A stretch of DNA of 49,651 nt from Labrenzia sp. DG1229 (GCF_000521215.1 NZ_KI928936.1:1-49651), one strand, 5' to 3'; shown: positions 28,067 through 36,630, counted from the first letter of the stretch. The notes: generated from the letters alone by a model not told the origin. Numbers and translations are program-made.

Positions 28067-28684
28067 ATGAATATCGAAGTTTGGCTTGCATTTACATTTG
28101 CCTCGCTCGTGCTGCTGCTGGTGCCTGGTCCGGTTGTCATGCTTGTAATGGGATATACAATCAGCAATGGCAGATCGCTTGCTGCTGCGGCCATTCCCGG
28201 GGTTATCCTCGGTGACTTTGTTGCCATGACAATTTCGCTCCTTGGCGCCGGTGCGATCCTGCAAGCCTCCGCAACCTTGTTTTTGACGCTGAAGTTCGCC
28301 GGAGCGGTTTATCTGGTATGGCTGGGTATCAAAGTGTGGAAAGGCGGACCGGGATCAACGTTCAAGGAAAGCACCAATCGCCCACCTACGCGCATCCGGA
28401 TAATGCGCGATGCCTTTCTGGTCACGGCACTGAACCCAAAGGATGTCCTGTTCTTTGTAGCCTTTCTCCCACAGTTCATCACACCGAACCAACCATTGTT
28501 ACCGCAAGTCATCACACTTGAAGCAACGTTCCTGGTGATTGTCTTTTTCACGACCTCAGCGTGGGTTGTGTTGGCGGACACGCTCGCCCGTCAACTGAAG
28601 TCCCCTGAAACCTCAAAGTTCGTATCACGCTTCGGTGCCAGCTGGTTAATCGGCGCCGGTATTGTCACAGCCGCACGCGCCTGA
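28067..28684 (+). CDS. LysE family amino-acid/metabolite exporter
   Basis: A 205-residue membrane protein with about six helices and the LysE/RhtB hallmarks: LVPGPVVMLVMGYTISNGR near the N-terminus, GAVYLVWLGIKVW at about residue 80, and ALNPKDVLFFVAFLPQFI in the middle. ATG at 28067 follows GGGAGAGCGCG. It is divergent from the LysR gene, as in lysEG and argO-type pairs. The exported compound is unknown; basic or neutral amino acids or homoserine lactone are typical. Confidence 0.92.
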   Translation: MNIEVWLAFTFASLVLLLVPGPVVMLVMGYTISNGRSLAAAAIPGVILGDFVAMTISLLGAGAILQASATLFLTLKFAGAVYLVWLGIKVWKGGPGSTFKESTNRPPTRIRIMRDAFLVTALNPKDVLFFVAFLPQFITPNQPLLPQVITLEATFLVIVFFTTSAWVVLADTLARQLKSPETSKFVSRFGASWLIGAGIVTAARA

Positions 28685-28712
28685 AAACCTCACACAACAG
28701 GAAACTGCTCAT

Positions 28713-29258
28713 ATGACCTGCTTCAAGATACCGAAAATTGAATCCGAACGACTGATCTTTCGTGAATTCCGGGAAAAAAGTGATTTCGATGCATATGCGC
28801 ATTTCTACGCCTCGGAACAGACCCGGTATTATGGTGGCCCGCTTCATCGATCTTCCGCATGGCGTGCGGCATCTGCCATGATGGGACACTGGATCATCCG
28901 GGGATATGGCGCCTGGGCGATCGAAGAGAAAGCAACGGGAGATTTTTGCGGCATCGTGGGACTGTGGTACCCTGAAGGCTGGCCTGAACGTGAGATTTCC
29001 TGGAGCATCGTCACTGAAAAACAGGGGCAAGGTCTCGCATACGAAGCTGCAATCCGAGCCCGTCGGTATGCCCATGAAATCCTCGGGTGGGACGCGGTTC
29101 ACAGCTGTATTGTGGATGGCAACAATGCTTCGATAGGCTTGGCAAAAAAGCTCGGAGCCGTCCTAGAACGGGAAGAAGTTCACCCTACACGTGGCAAATT
29201 CTTGATATTCCGTCACAAGGACCCAAGTGCGGCTTCCCCGAACCCAACAGAAAAATAG
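28713..29258 (+). CDS. GNAT family N-acetyltransferase (RimJ/RimL type)
   Basis: A 181-residue protein of the ribosomal-protein/aminoglycoside acetyltransferase-like GNAT branch. It begins with IESERLIFREFREKSDFDAY, has the strand GDFCGIVGLWYPEGWPE and the acetyl-CoA signature KQGQGLAYEAA, and ends with ASIGLAKKLGAVLEREE. ATG at 28713 follows AGGAAA; an upstream in-frame GTG lies inside lysE. It is 28 bases after lysE and probably cotranscribed, so acetylation may modify or resist the same compound that LysE exports. That link is inference. Confidence 0.88.
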   Translation: MTCFKIPKIESERLIFREFREKSDFDAYAHFYASEQTRYYGGPLHRSSAWRAASAMMGHWIIRGYGAWAIEEKATGDFCGIVGLWYPEGWPEREISWSIVTEKQGQGLAYEAAIRARRYAHEILGWDAVHSCIVDGNNASIGLAKKLGAVLEREEVHPTRGKFLIFRHKDPSAASPNPTEK

Positions 29259-29358
29259 ATGTGGAACCGATACGTAGCCAGACATGCGAAACGAACAAAC
29301 AAAAACTCAGACCAGTTCAGTAAACGTCAGGGTTTTCCGAGGTTTCGTCCTTGTCCGC

Positions 29359-29386
29359 GCCTGTGACATCGATTGATGTCACAGGC
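29359..29386. terminator. Perfect 12-bp hairpin between convergent genes
   Basis: GCCTGTGACATC (29359-29370), loop GATT, GATGTCACAGGC (29375-29386). It sits between the ends of the convergent GNAT (+) and ParA (-) genes. No long T run follows on either strand, so it may be a bidirectional transcription barrier or RNA 3'-end hairpin. Confidence 0.55.
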
Positions 29387-29436
29387 AGCCTTGGCGAACC
29401 CGCAAATACGGACGTCAGGTATTGTGACCCTATGAG

Positions 29437-30078
29437 CTAGCCAACCCGGTTGACCAGTTCATCAATCAGCGACGCAACTTCGAGAGAGGCTTTGCTTGAA
29501 GGCGCTTCTTCGGTAACGGCAAGCCCCTTGCCCATCGCCGAGGCAAAAACGGTCCTGTTGCCCAGACGGGAATTCAACGCGTCATAGCCTGATGCAGCGA
29601 TTGCATCGGCCATTTCGCCGGTGAGCGACGCGCGCGGTGGAACACGGTTCAGCACCAGCAACGCCGGTGTGCTCTCGCGCGCAGCGAGATCGATCGTCTG
29701 AGAGGTCGCCCAAAGATCCACAGGTGTCGGCTGGACCGGCACAATGACGAAGTCCGCTGCGTCTATGGCCGGTTTGGCATCTGTATCGGTTTTCGGCGCC
29801 GTGTCGACAACGACATAACCATGTGATCTTGCCAGGGATCGGGCCTCGCGCCGCGCGCCCCACCCCGATGCCGTCCGGAACTCGAGACCGGTGCCGGCCT
29901 CTCCCAGGTTTTCTTCACGTGCCTCGAACCAGGTGCCAAGAGAGCCTTGAGGGTCAACGTCCAGAATCGCGACGGGCTCGCCGAATCGACCGGCAAGTGC
30001 AACCGCCAGGTGCGCCGCCAGCGTTGTTTTACCCGACCCGCCCTTTTGTTGGGCTACAGTCAATATTCGACCGGACAT
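29437..30078 (-). CDS. Orphan ParA/MinD-like ATPase
   Basis: A 213-residue protein with the deviant Walker A KGGSGKTT (residues 11-18), DVDPQGSLGTW as the A' region, and the Walker B-like YVVVDTAPK. ATG at 30078 follows AGGAGG, so the longer frame from 30198 is rejected. There is no ParB gene or parS-like palindrome beside it, which argues for a chromosomal orphan ParA that positions some other cargo rather than a plasmid partition system. Downstream it faces the GNAT gene. Confidence 0.88.
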   Translation of the reverse strand: MSGRILTVAQQKGGSGKTTLAAHLAVALAGRFGEPVAILDVDPQGSLGTWFEAREENLGEAGTGLEFRTASGWGARREARSLARSHGYVVVDTAPKTDTDAKPAIDAADFVIVPVQPTPVDLWATSQTIDLAARESTPALLVLNRVPPRASLTGEMADAIAASGYDALNSRLGNRTVFASAMGKGLAVTEEAPSSKASLEVASLIDELVNRVG

Positions 30079-30218
30079 CGCAATCCTCCTGGAAACAACC
30101 GTTATATTGCGACGCCATTTTTCGCAGCGCAACAAAACAATGCTGCGATACGAAAACTTCCCCTGTTGATTGCGAAGACCGGCTTGTTTCGCCAGCAAAG
30201 ATTGCCGGCCCTGCGTCC

Positions 30219-31418
30219 TTACTTGCCACCTAAAGAATTATAGACATTCCAGGACGGTCGCCCGGTAACCGGCAGCCCATATTTGGCTTCGGCCTTTCTG
30301 ATCCCGGCGCGCGTAAGGGGCCCGACCTTGCCGTCCGGTTCGCCTACATTGAATCCATTCCTGTTGAGCAGCTTCTGCAATTCCAGCCGCTGTGCCCTGG
30401 AAAGACCCGGATTGTCTGTCGGCCACGGTGTCTTGAAAGGATCGCCGTCCGACACGAGTTCGGACAGAAGCGCGATCGCCAGGCCATAGGAGGTCGATGC
30501 ATTATAGGAGCGAAGGGCGTTGAAATTCCGCGTTACCAGAAATCCCGGTCCATTCGCTCCGGCCGGGCGGATCAGTGCGGCCTCGGTCTTGCCGGAGATG
30601 TTTCCGCCGCCGATCTTCTTCAAGCCCCGTTGACCCCAGGTCGACAGGGATGCCCGTTTCTTGAGACCGGCAGGGCCGGAGTAACCAGCGGGAACCTTGA
30701 CCTCATAACCCCATGCGCGGCTGTTGCGCCAACCGGCATTTTTCAGGAAATTTGCCGTCGAAGCCAAGGCATCGGGGACGGAATTGACAAGATCCTTGCG
30801 GCCGTCGCCGTCGAAATCAACAGCAAGACTGTTATAGGTGCTGGGCATGAACTGCGTTTGCCCGAAGGCACCAGCCCAGGACCCCTGGAAGTCACTGGCC
30901 GGTACGTCACCGCGTGACGCAATCTGCAAGGTCTTGATCAATTCGCCGCGGAAATATTTCTGGCGGCGTTTTCCCGCGCAAACCAGGTTCGCGAGAGCGT
31001 GGGGTGTATAGAAATCCCCCTTGAACTGACCGAAGTCGCTTTCAATTCCCCAGACAGCAAGAACGATATGACGATCGACACCGTAGCGTTTTTCGATGGC
31101 GGTCAGGGTCTTGCGGTGTTTTTTCAGGTTCTTCTTGCCGTCCTTGATACGTTCGGCGTCGACAAGGAAGGCCATGTAGTCCCAGATTTCAGTCTTGTAC
31201 TCGGGCTGGGATGTCGAAAACCGGATGACCTTTTCGTCGAAGGAAGCCCCCTTGAGCATGCGCTCCGCGATTTCGGGCCGAACCCCGGCGGAAACGGCCT
31301 GCTTTTTGAGCGAGGATACACAGCTTTCAATGGCGAACGCTGCGCCGGTCATCGACCCGGCGCAGATCCCGGATCCGAGAACCACTGCAATAAGTTTTTT
31401 CCAGCTGCATTGCTGCAT
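30219..31418 (-). CDS. Lytic murein transglycosylase (MltB-type) with peptidoglycan-binding domain
   Basis: A 399-residue exported enzyme with a signal peptide (KKLIAVVLGSGICAGSMTGAAFA). The MltB/SLT family 3 catalytic domain carries the catalytic Glu in VWGIESDFGQFKGD and the SWAGAFGQTQFMPSTY segment. A PG_binding_1 domain occupies the last 60 residues (QRLELQKLLNRNGF... DGKVGPLTRAGIRKAE). It cleaves the MurNAc-GlcNAc bond to give 1,6-anhydro products in the periplasm. ATG at 31418 follows GGAGGGG; the frame extends to 31553 without support. Confidence 0.92.
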   Translation of the reverse strand: MQQCSWKKLIAVVLGSGICAGSMTGAAFAIESCVSSLKKQAVSAGVRPEIAERMLKGASFDEKVIRFSTSQPEYKTEIWDYMAFLVDAERIKDGKKNLKKHRKTLTAIEKRYGVDRHIVLAVWGIESDFGQFKGDFYTPHALANLVCAGKRRQKYFRGELIKTLQIASRGDVPASDFQGSWAGAFGQTQFMPSTYNSLAVDFDGDGRKDLVNSVPDALASTANFLKNAGWRNSRAWGYEVKVPAGYSGPAGLKKRASLSTWGQRGLKKIGGGNISGKTEAALIRPAGANGPGFLVTRNFNALRSYNASTSYGLAIALLSELVSDGDPFKTPWPTDNPGLSRAQRLELQKLLNRNGFNVGEPDGKVGPLTRAGIRKAEAKYGLPVTGRPSWNVYNSLGGK

Positions 31419-31565
31419 TAACCCCTCCACGCGCGTTGAATCATCCGCCGATCGTCGTGACCATGGCACGACGGAAATGCGGCGAAAAAGGGTTCTGAGA
31501 AAACTTAACCACATACAACGGCCACCTGTCCCGGAGATCGGCAGCAAACCCACGCACCGTGCCGG

Positions 31566-32072
31566 TCATGATCCATCGAAAAAACTGGTGCCTGACTGAT
31601 CGGCCCAGACATTGTTTTTCCCGATCAATCGGCGCAAAGCCACAAGTCCGGCCGCGTGCCCATCGGGCCCGCCCCCTGATGCGCAGGCCCATTCCAGCAC
31701 GACGGGTTTGAGGGAGACTTCAAAGAGCGCCGTGGCAGACGTCAGCACGCAGATTTCTGTATCGATACCGCAAAGATGAACTTCCGAGAGACTGTTGAGA
31801 TGAACCCACCGCAAAAGTTCAAACGAGACGGCCGGGTATTGCGGCTTGTCAAAAACGAAAGCTTCTCGTGACGGCATGAATGCAATTTCCGTTTCATTCG
31901 TGCCCGGCAGGAAACGGTTCCAACCCAGAAAGCGGCGATGCGGCGAGTTCACGTTGTTCAAGAACCTCGATGCTGCCACATGGCGATAGTCATTCTGCAA
32001 ATTCTCGACAATGCGCGGGATGTGCGACGTCCCGGGCGCAATGAAGCCCCTTTGGACGTCAACAATCAGCAA
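31566..32072 (-). CDS. Isochorismatase-family cysteine hydrolase, start probably frameshifted
   Basis: A protein of about 168 residues with the cysteine-hydrolase triad pattern: Asp in LIVDVQRGF, Lys in FDKPQYP, and Cys in GIDTEICVLTSATAL. As written, the only start is TTG at 32072, with no ribosome site in place. A perfect AGGAGG lies six bases before an ATG at 32079-32081, but that frame stops after four codons. Adding one T to GATTG (plus strand AA at 32071-32072) would give M-L-D-L-L-I-V-D-V in frame. So the true start is probably 32081 with one base missing. The substrate is unknown; the family includes nicotinamidase-like and isochorismatase-like amidases and ester hydrolases. Confidence 0.8.
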   Translation of the reverse strand: MLIVDVQRGFIAPGTSHIPRIVENLQNDYRHVAASRFLNNVNSPHRRFLGWNRFLPGTNETEIAFMPSREAFVFDKPQYPAVSFELLRWVHLNSLSEVHLCGIDTEICVLTSATALFEVSLKPVVLEWACASGGGPDGHAAGLVALRRLIGKNNVWADQSGTSFFDGS

Positions 32073-32115
32073 TCCAGCATGGTACGCCTCCTGCAGGTCA
32101 TGCGGACCATAGGAG

Positions 32116-32140
32116 AAAAAAGCGCAACTGCCGCGCTTTT
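32116..32140 (-). terminator. Rho-independent terminator of the phn operon
   Basis: On the minus strand: AAAAGCGC, loop GGCAGTT, GCGCTTTT, extending into a run of six T. It starts 14 bases after the stop of the last phnE gene. This is the clearest intrinsic terminator in the window. Confidence 0.85.
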
Positions 32141-32153
32141 CTGTTTTCGCGGC

Positions 32154-33491
32154 TTATCTTCCTTCAATCAACTTGCGACGCAGCCAGCTGGAGGTCTGGT
32201 CCATCACGATCACGACGACGATTGTCAGAATGATGATGTAACTTGTGTTTTCCCAGTCGCGCGAGGTCTTCATGGTCTCGACCAGCATCAGGCCGATCCC
32301 CCCCGCCCCCAGGGCACCGATCACGGTGGCCGAGCGTGTATTCGATTCAAGGTAGTAGAGCACCTGGGAAACGAAGACCGGCAGGATCTGCGGGATCACT
32401 CCAAAGCGGTATCTCTGGATCTGGCTGGCGCCGGTTGCCCTGACACCTTCGACCTGCTTGTTGTCTATGTTTTCCAGCGCTTCGGAAAAAAGCTTGCCGA
32501 GGGAACCGGTATCGGTGAAGGCAATCGCGAGTGCGCCGGTGAGCGGACCGAGACCGAAGGCTCGAATGAAGATCAAGGACCAGATCAGCATGTCGATGCC
32601 GCGCAGGAAGTCGAACAGTCGGCGCGTTCCGAAGCGCAAGAACCTGGACGGCGTGAAATTCCTGGCGGCGAGAAAGGCCAGGGGCAGGCCGAACAGGGCT
32701 GCGGTGATCGTGCCGAGCACAGCCATCATGATCGTCTCGAAGAGCGCCACAAAGACCTCGCCGTGCTGCCAGTCCGGATTTTCCAGAAAGTCATGCATGA
32801 TCAGCGACATGTTGGACCTGTTCTGATCCAGGCGCTCATTGGAGAGCGCTATTGCCCAAAGCTGGCTGAAGGACATGCCGTGGAGTTCGGAGTGAAACGG
32901 AAACCAGAAATTCTCCCAGCCGCCGAAATAGTTATGCACTTCAATTTTGGTCCGCGTAACCTGAACGCGGCGATCCAGCGTGGGTCTGGCATCGAGCTTT
33001 TTAGGGTTGTCTTTCAGCCAGTCGGGTACCTGACCAGATGGGAGCTCGGTCTTGACACCACTGTTGGTCGCCGTGACCTTGATCGTACCGTAGCCAGGAA
33101 CGGTAAATTCCATCACCTTGCCGACGATGGTGACCCCGTAGCCTTCGCCAAGATCGATCACGGCGTCGGTGCCGTCGACTTCAACCCATTCGGGCAAGTC
33201 TTCCTGTGAATAGGTTGCGCGACGTTCCCCCTCAATGGCGACTTCCATGATGTCGCGGCGCAGAAACTTGGTCACGTAAACCTTGTAGGCGACGGAATCG
33301 GTCGCAAGGATCGCCGCGCGCTCGGGCTGCGCCTTGGCAAGCAGGTTCGGCACATTGAAGGCAAACCAGGTGTAGGTCAGATATGTCAGGATCGCCAACG
33401 GTGCACCGACCGTGATCCAGATCCTGCGGCGCACATTCCTGAAGACCGTATCCCGATTGAAGACCGGCTCATTGAGCGTGTCGATTGCCAT
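32154..33491 (-). CDS. phnE: Phosphonate ABC transporter permease PhnE (long form)
   Basis: A 445-residue protein. The C-terminal 260 residues are the usual PhnE permease (LGLPLAFLAARNF-type loop, EALENIDNKQVEGVRATGAS, and GALGAGGIGLMLVETMK with the EAA-loop contact to the ATPase). A first membrane helix (about residues 25-45) is followed by about 170 extra residues outside the membrane core (YGVTIVGKVMEFTVPGYG region), which the standard 270-residue PhnE lacks. This longer form occurs in alphaproteobacterial PhnE pairs. ATG at 33491 follows AGGAGA and comes 11 bases after the partner gene. It forms a heterodimer with the second PhnE, inferred from the pairing. Confidence 0.9.
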   Translation of the reverse strand: MAIDTLNEPVFNRDTVFRNVRRRIWITVGAPLAILTYLTYTWFAFNVPNLLAKAQPERAAILATDSVAYKVYVTKFLRRDIMEVAIEGERRATYSQEDLPEWVEVDGTDAVIDLGEGYGVTIVGKVMEFTVPGYGTIKVTATNSGVKTELPSGQVPDWLKDNPKKLDARPTLDRRVQVTRTKIEVHNYFGGWENFWFPFHSELHGMSFSQLWAIALSNERLDQNRSNMSLIMHDFLENPDWQHGEVFVALFETIMMAVLGTITAALFGLPLAFLAARNFTPSRFLRFGTRRLFDFLRGIDMLIWSLIFIRAFGLGPLTGALAIAFTDTGSLGKLFSEALENIDNKQVEGVRATGASQIQRYRFGVIPQILPVFVSQVLYYLESNTRSATVIGALGAGGIGLMLVETMKTSRDWENTSYIIILTIVVVIVMDQTSSWLRRKLIEGR

Positions 33492-33502
33492 CTCAGTTCT
33501 CC

Positions 33503-34351
33503 TCAATGAGCGCGGCTGGCGCCGACAAGCTTGCCGCGCAGGAAGGAAGAAACCTGGTCAATCAGCATGATGGTGAGGAACAAAAGCACGAAGATCGCTG
33601 CTGTTTCGTCGCCAGCCCCCTTGCCCCAGCCGATTGTCCGGCGCAGTTCCTGGCCGATACCGCCGGCACCGACGAACCCCAGAATGGCCGACGCACGGAC
33701 ATTGATTTCAAGCCGCAAGAGGAAATAGCTGAGATAGTTGGGTGCGACCTGCGGCATGACCGCAAACCGGATCCGCTGGAGCCAGCCGGCGCCGCAAGCT
33801 GACAGGCCTTCTATCGGTTTTCGGTCGATGTTTTCATTGACCTCGGAAAACAGTTTGCCGAGTGCCCCCGCTGTGTGGAAGGCAACCGCGATCATTGCCG
33901 GGACCGGGCTGGATCCGAGAACGAAGATCAGGAACAGGGCAATGATCAGTTCCGGAAAGGCACGCATGATATCCATCATGCGCCGAACGACCGGGATGAG
34001 TGGTCCCCAGCTGTCGACGTTGCGGGTGGACGCCATCGCCAGAATGACCGCCATGGCGCCACCCAGAAGGGTCGCAACCCCGGCAATATTCAGCGTCTCC
34101 AGCATCGCGGGTATGTACTGAATGATCAGGCCGAAAAATGCAGGCCCGGCTTGCCACGCTTCCAGAACGATTTCGCCCGGATAGTCAAAGAACTTGGGAA
34201 GGCCTTGCAGGAATCCTCCGGAATTCATCTCGTTTGATTTTGAGTACCCGGAAACCAGCACCGCCGCTACCAACAGAATTCCCATGAGAGAATAGAGCTG
34301 ACGGCGTTTGCGCATGGACAGGATTTCCTGTTCGAGAGCGGCAACAGCCAT
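33503..34351 (-). CDS. phnE: Phosphonate ABC transporter permease PhnE (standard form)
   Basis: A 282-residue permease with an N-terminal helix (LYSLMGILLVAAVLVSGYS) and the binding-protein-dependent permease core: LFSEVNENIDRKPIEGLSACGAGW, then ILGFVGAGGIGQELRR. The start is taken as ATG at 34351 (AAAGGAC upstream) rather than TTG at 34357. It is preceded by a terminator-like hairpin behind phnD. With the long-form PhnE, PhnC and PhnD it makes a complete importer for phosphonates or phosphite-like anions. Confidence 0.92.
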   Translation of the reverse strand: MAVAALEQEILSMRKRRQLYSLMGILLVAAVLVSGYSKSNEMNSGGFLQGLPKFFDYPGEIVLEAWQAGPAFFGLIIQYIPAMLETLNIAGVATLLGGAMAVILAMASTRNVDSWGPLIPVVRRMMDIMRAFPELIIALFLIFVLGSSPVPAMIAVAFHTAGALGKLFSEVNENIDRKPIEGLSACGAGWLQRIRFAVMPQVAPNYLSYFLLRLEINVRASAILGFVGAGGIGQELRRTIGWGKGAGDETAAIFVLLFLTIMLIDQVSSFLRGKLVGASRAH

Positions 34352-34377
34352 TACCAACGTCCTTTGAAGCAGATCGC

Positions 34378-34407
34378 AAGAAAACGCGGACCGAAATGCG
34401 GCCCGCG
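34378..34407 (-). terminator. Attenuator-like hairpin between phnD and phnE
   Basis: On the minus strand: CGCGGGCCG, loop CATTT, CGGTCCGCG (one G-U pair), then TTTTCTT. It lies about 20 bases after the phnD stop. It has the form of an intrinsic terminator, and partial read-through would give more PhnD than permease. Confidence 0.65.
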
Positions 34408-34427
34408 CTCCGGTTCAGACGAACCAA

Positions 34428-35345
34428 TCAGTTTTTGTTTTTCGCCTTACGGGCTTCAACAATGTTGACGTAAGCCTCGTGAGTGATCGGCATGAAGCCC
34501 TTGGTTTCGCCGGCAGCGATGTTGTAGGCGCAATCCGGATCGATGGAATTCAAGGACGCGACAAGGCCGGTCATCTTGATCTTGACGTCTTCCGGCAGTT
34601 TCTTGGAAAGAACAATCGGGCCTTCCGGAATCACCGGGGACTGCCAGATCTTGCGCAGTTCGGTCATGTCGACAAGACCGGCATCAGAGGCCTTGCGCAG
34701 GGCACCGGAGTTGTAACCGTCTTCCCACTCGCCGAGGCCGTCGGCCCAGGTTACACCGGCGTCAATGTCGCCGTTGGAAACTGCAACGATGGTCTGCTCA
34801 TGGCCACCGGTGAAGACCACGTCGCCAAAATATTCGCCGGCAGACATGGAGTAGCCTTCCTGCGGAATGGCGATGGAGGGGATCAGGTAGCCTGAAGTCG
34901 AGTTCGGATCGCCGAAGCCGAAGACCTTGCCCTTCATGTCATCCAACGAGTTGATCTCGCTGTCGTTGCGCGCAAAGCCGATGGAATAGTAGCCGTAACC
35001 GCCATCCACGTTCACCTTGACCAGAACCGGATCCACAGCTTCCGGATCGGTAATGAAGACCTTCGCATAGCCGGAAGCGCCGAGCCAGGCCATGTCGAGA
35101 TTACCGCCGAGCAGGCCTTCGATCACACCATTGTAGTCGGCTGGTGCGAAGAGTTTGACCGGCACACCAAGCAGGTCAGCGGTTTTTTGTTCCAGGCATT
35201 CGTAAGCACGCAGGCGGTCAGAAGCGTTTTCACCACCCAGAATACCGATGCGGAATTCCGTGATTTCTTCTGCTCCAGCAACTGAAGCGTTCAGAGCGAT
35301 CATGCTGACAGCAGCAAGCGCAGCAATTTTGGAAACGATTTTCAT
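34428..35345 (-). CDS. phnD: Phosphonate-binding periplasmic protein PhnD
   Basis: A 305-residue protein with a signal peptide (IAALAAVSMIALNASVAGAEE). The mature protein is a type II periplasmic binding protein of the PhnD family: EFRIGILGGENASDRLR, VIEGLLGGNLDMAWLGASGY, FGFGDPNSTSGYLIP, and VVFTGGHEQTIVAVSNGDIDAGVTW. The STSG segment is the anion-binding motif. ATG at 35345 follows GGGGAG. It sits between phnC and the two phnE genes and precedes a termination hairpin. Confidence 0.94.
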   Translation of the reverse strand: MKIVSKIAALAAVSMIALNASVAGAEEITEFRIGILGGENASDRLRAYECLEQKTADLLGVPVKLFAPADYNGVIEGLLGGNLDMAWLGASGYAKVFITDPEAVDPVLVKVNVDGGYGYYSIGFARNDSEINSLDDMKGKVFGFGDPNSTSGYLIPSIAIPQEGYSMSAGEYFGDVVFTGGHEQTIVAVSNGDIDAGVTWADGLGEWEDGYNSGALRKASDAGLVDMTELRKIWQSPVIPEGPIVLSKKLPEDVKIKMTGLVASLNSIDPDCAYNIAAGETKGFMPITHEAYVNIVEARKAKNKN

Positions 35346-35399
35346 TTGGGACACTCCCCGGGATCTGAAACTGATGACGTTTATCTGTGCGCAGGCGGA

Positions 35400-36233
35400 T
35401 TAACCTGCTGCCGCCGCCGGGGTCATCGCACCGACGGATTCTCTTGTGCCGGTGTATCCGGCATCAATGGCTGTGGAAGTGGCGGCCTCGTTGAAGCTTT
35501 CGTCCGCTCCGTAAATTTCACGCGCAGCGGTGGTCGTGAGTTCTTCCGGTTTCCCATCAAAAACGATGAAACCGTCACGCATGCCGATCACCCGGTCGCA
35601 ATAGGAACGCGCCGTGTCGAGCGTATGCAGGTTGCAGATGACCACCTTGTTGTCGCGCTCGTGAATTTGGCGAAGCGCATCCATGACGATTTTCGCATTC
35701 ATGGGATCGAGAGAGGCTATCGGCTCATCTGCAAGGATCATGTGGGGGCCTTGCATCAGCGCGCGGGCAATCGCTACCCGTTGCTGTTGCCCACCGGACA
35801 ATTCTTCGGCACGTTTCGTTGCCTCCTGCACAATACCGAGGCGATCGAGGGCCTGGAGCGCATCCGCGACATCCGCTTCGCCGAAGATATTGAAAAGGCT
35901 CTTCAACGTGCCGTGGCCATTCAACCGACCCAGCATCACGTTGGTCGCGACGTCAAGGCGGGGAACAAGATTGAACTGCTGGAAGACCATGGCGCAATCG
36001 CGCTGCCAACGGCGCATCATCGCGCCTCGAAGGCGAAGTATGTCACGTCCCTCGAACAGGATTTTTCCTGAAGTCGCAGGTGTGAGCCGATTGATCATTC
36101 GCAGCAGTGTCGATTTACCGGCACCCGACCGACCGATTATGCCGACCATCTGCGGTTCGTCGATATTAAAACTGACCTTGTTGACCGCAGTCCGAGACCC
36201 GAAAGTCTTGGTGACATTCTGAAACTGAATCAC
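35400..36233 (-). CDS. phnC: Phosphonate ABC transporter ATPase PhnC
   Basis: A 277-residue ABC ATPase: Walker [11 protein letters not shown]-loop [13 protein letters not shown], signature [15 protein letters not shown], Walker [14 protein letters not shown], and a switch His in [15 protein letters not shown]. The PhnC-type [25 protein letters not shown] region is clear. Start GTG at 36233. It is the first gene of the phnC-phnD-phnE-phnE operon. A 29-base PHO-box-like array lies 57-85 bases upstream, so control by PhoB under phosphate limitation is likely. Confidence 0.94.
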   Translation of the reverse strand: MIQFQNVTKTFGSRTAVNKVSFNIDEPQMVGIIGRSGAGKSTLLRMINRLTPATSGKILFEGRDILRLRGAMMRRWQRDCAMVFQQFNLVPRLDVATNVMLGRLNGHGTLKSLFNIFGEADVADALQALDRLGIVQEATKRAEELSGGQQQRVAIARALMQGPHMILADEPIASLDPMNAKIVMDALRQIHERDNKVVICNLHTLDTARSYCDRVIGMRDGFIVFDGKPEELTTTAAREIYGADESFNEAATSTAIDAGYTGTRESVGAMTPAAAAG

Positions 36234-36289
36234 GCGCCAGCCCTGTTCTTTTTCGATTGATAACGCTGGGCGACATGAGCCATCCGTCG

Positions 36290-36318
36290 ATTACAGAAAG
36301 ATGACGAGTTCTTGACAG
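36290..36318 (-). promoter_or_regulatory. PHO-box-like array upstream of phnC
   Basis: On the minus strand three heptamers occur at exact 11-base spacing: CTGTCAA (36312-36318), TCGTCAT (36301-36307) and CTGTAAT (36290-36296). PhoB sites are tandem CTGTCAT-like heptamers with an 11-base period. Position and orientation fit a PhoB-activated promoter for phnC. Confidence 0.7.
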
Positions 36319-36537
36319 TGAGGCTAAGAATTTACGTCAGTTCAATGACATGGATCTTTCGATCCTTGTTCCGGCTTTGCCGGTTAAGTGAATTCAATCC
36401 GTTCTTACCGATCCTTAGCGCGCTCGATTTACGGCTCATGAGCGCTGAACGGTTCGGCCTGATTTCGAGATGCTGTTTACCGGATTGTCCGATTTTTGTG
36501 GTTTTCCACGATGTTCAACAGGCAAAATTAGCGGCTG

Positions 36538-36555
36538 CCGTCATGACAACGTCAT
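36538..36555 (+). promoter_or_regulatory. PHO-box-like repeat upstream of the hexapeptide acetyltransferase
   Basis: CCGTCAT (36538-36544) and ACGTCAT (36549-36555) are separated by GACA, an 11-base period. A weaker third unit (GCTTCAC) follows in register. The acetyltransferase ATG is 75 bases downstream, a workable distance for a promoter between. Confidence 0.55.
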
Positions 36556-36630
36556 GAAAGCTTCACGCACACAGACTCTGTGCTCGCTAAAAGGCACTCG
36601 CCTGGAAGGTCAGCACTTGAAGGAGGTCCG

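Larger units (their letters stand above)
36234..36630. other. Divergent promoter region of phnC and the acetyltransferase gene
   Basis: About 400 bases with two PHO-box-like sites, one facing each way. Between them is a short perfect palindrome GCTCATGAGC (near 36434) of doubtful meaning. No gene was supported. Confidence 0.55.

Noticed and set aside
29437..30078. Plasmid-partition or replication-origin locus at the ParA gene
   Set aside because: No ParB gene, parS-like repeats, iterons or rep gene nearby; an orphan chromosomal ParA is simpler.
36430..36450. GCTCATGAGC palindrome in the phn spacer as an operator
   Set aside because: Only 10 bases, far from both starts, and the PHO boxes already explain regulation.
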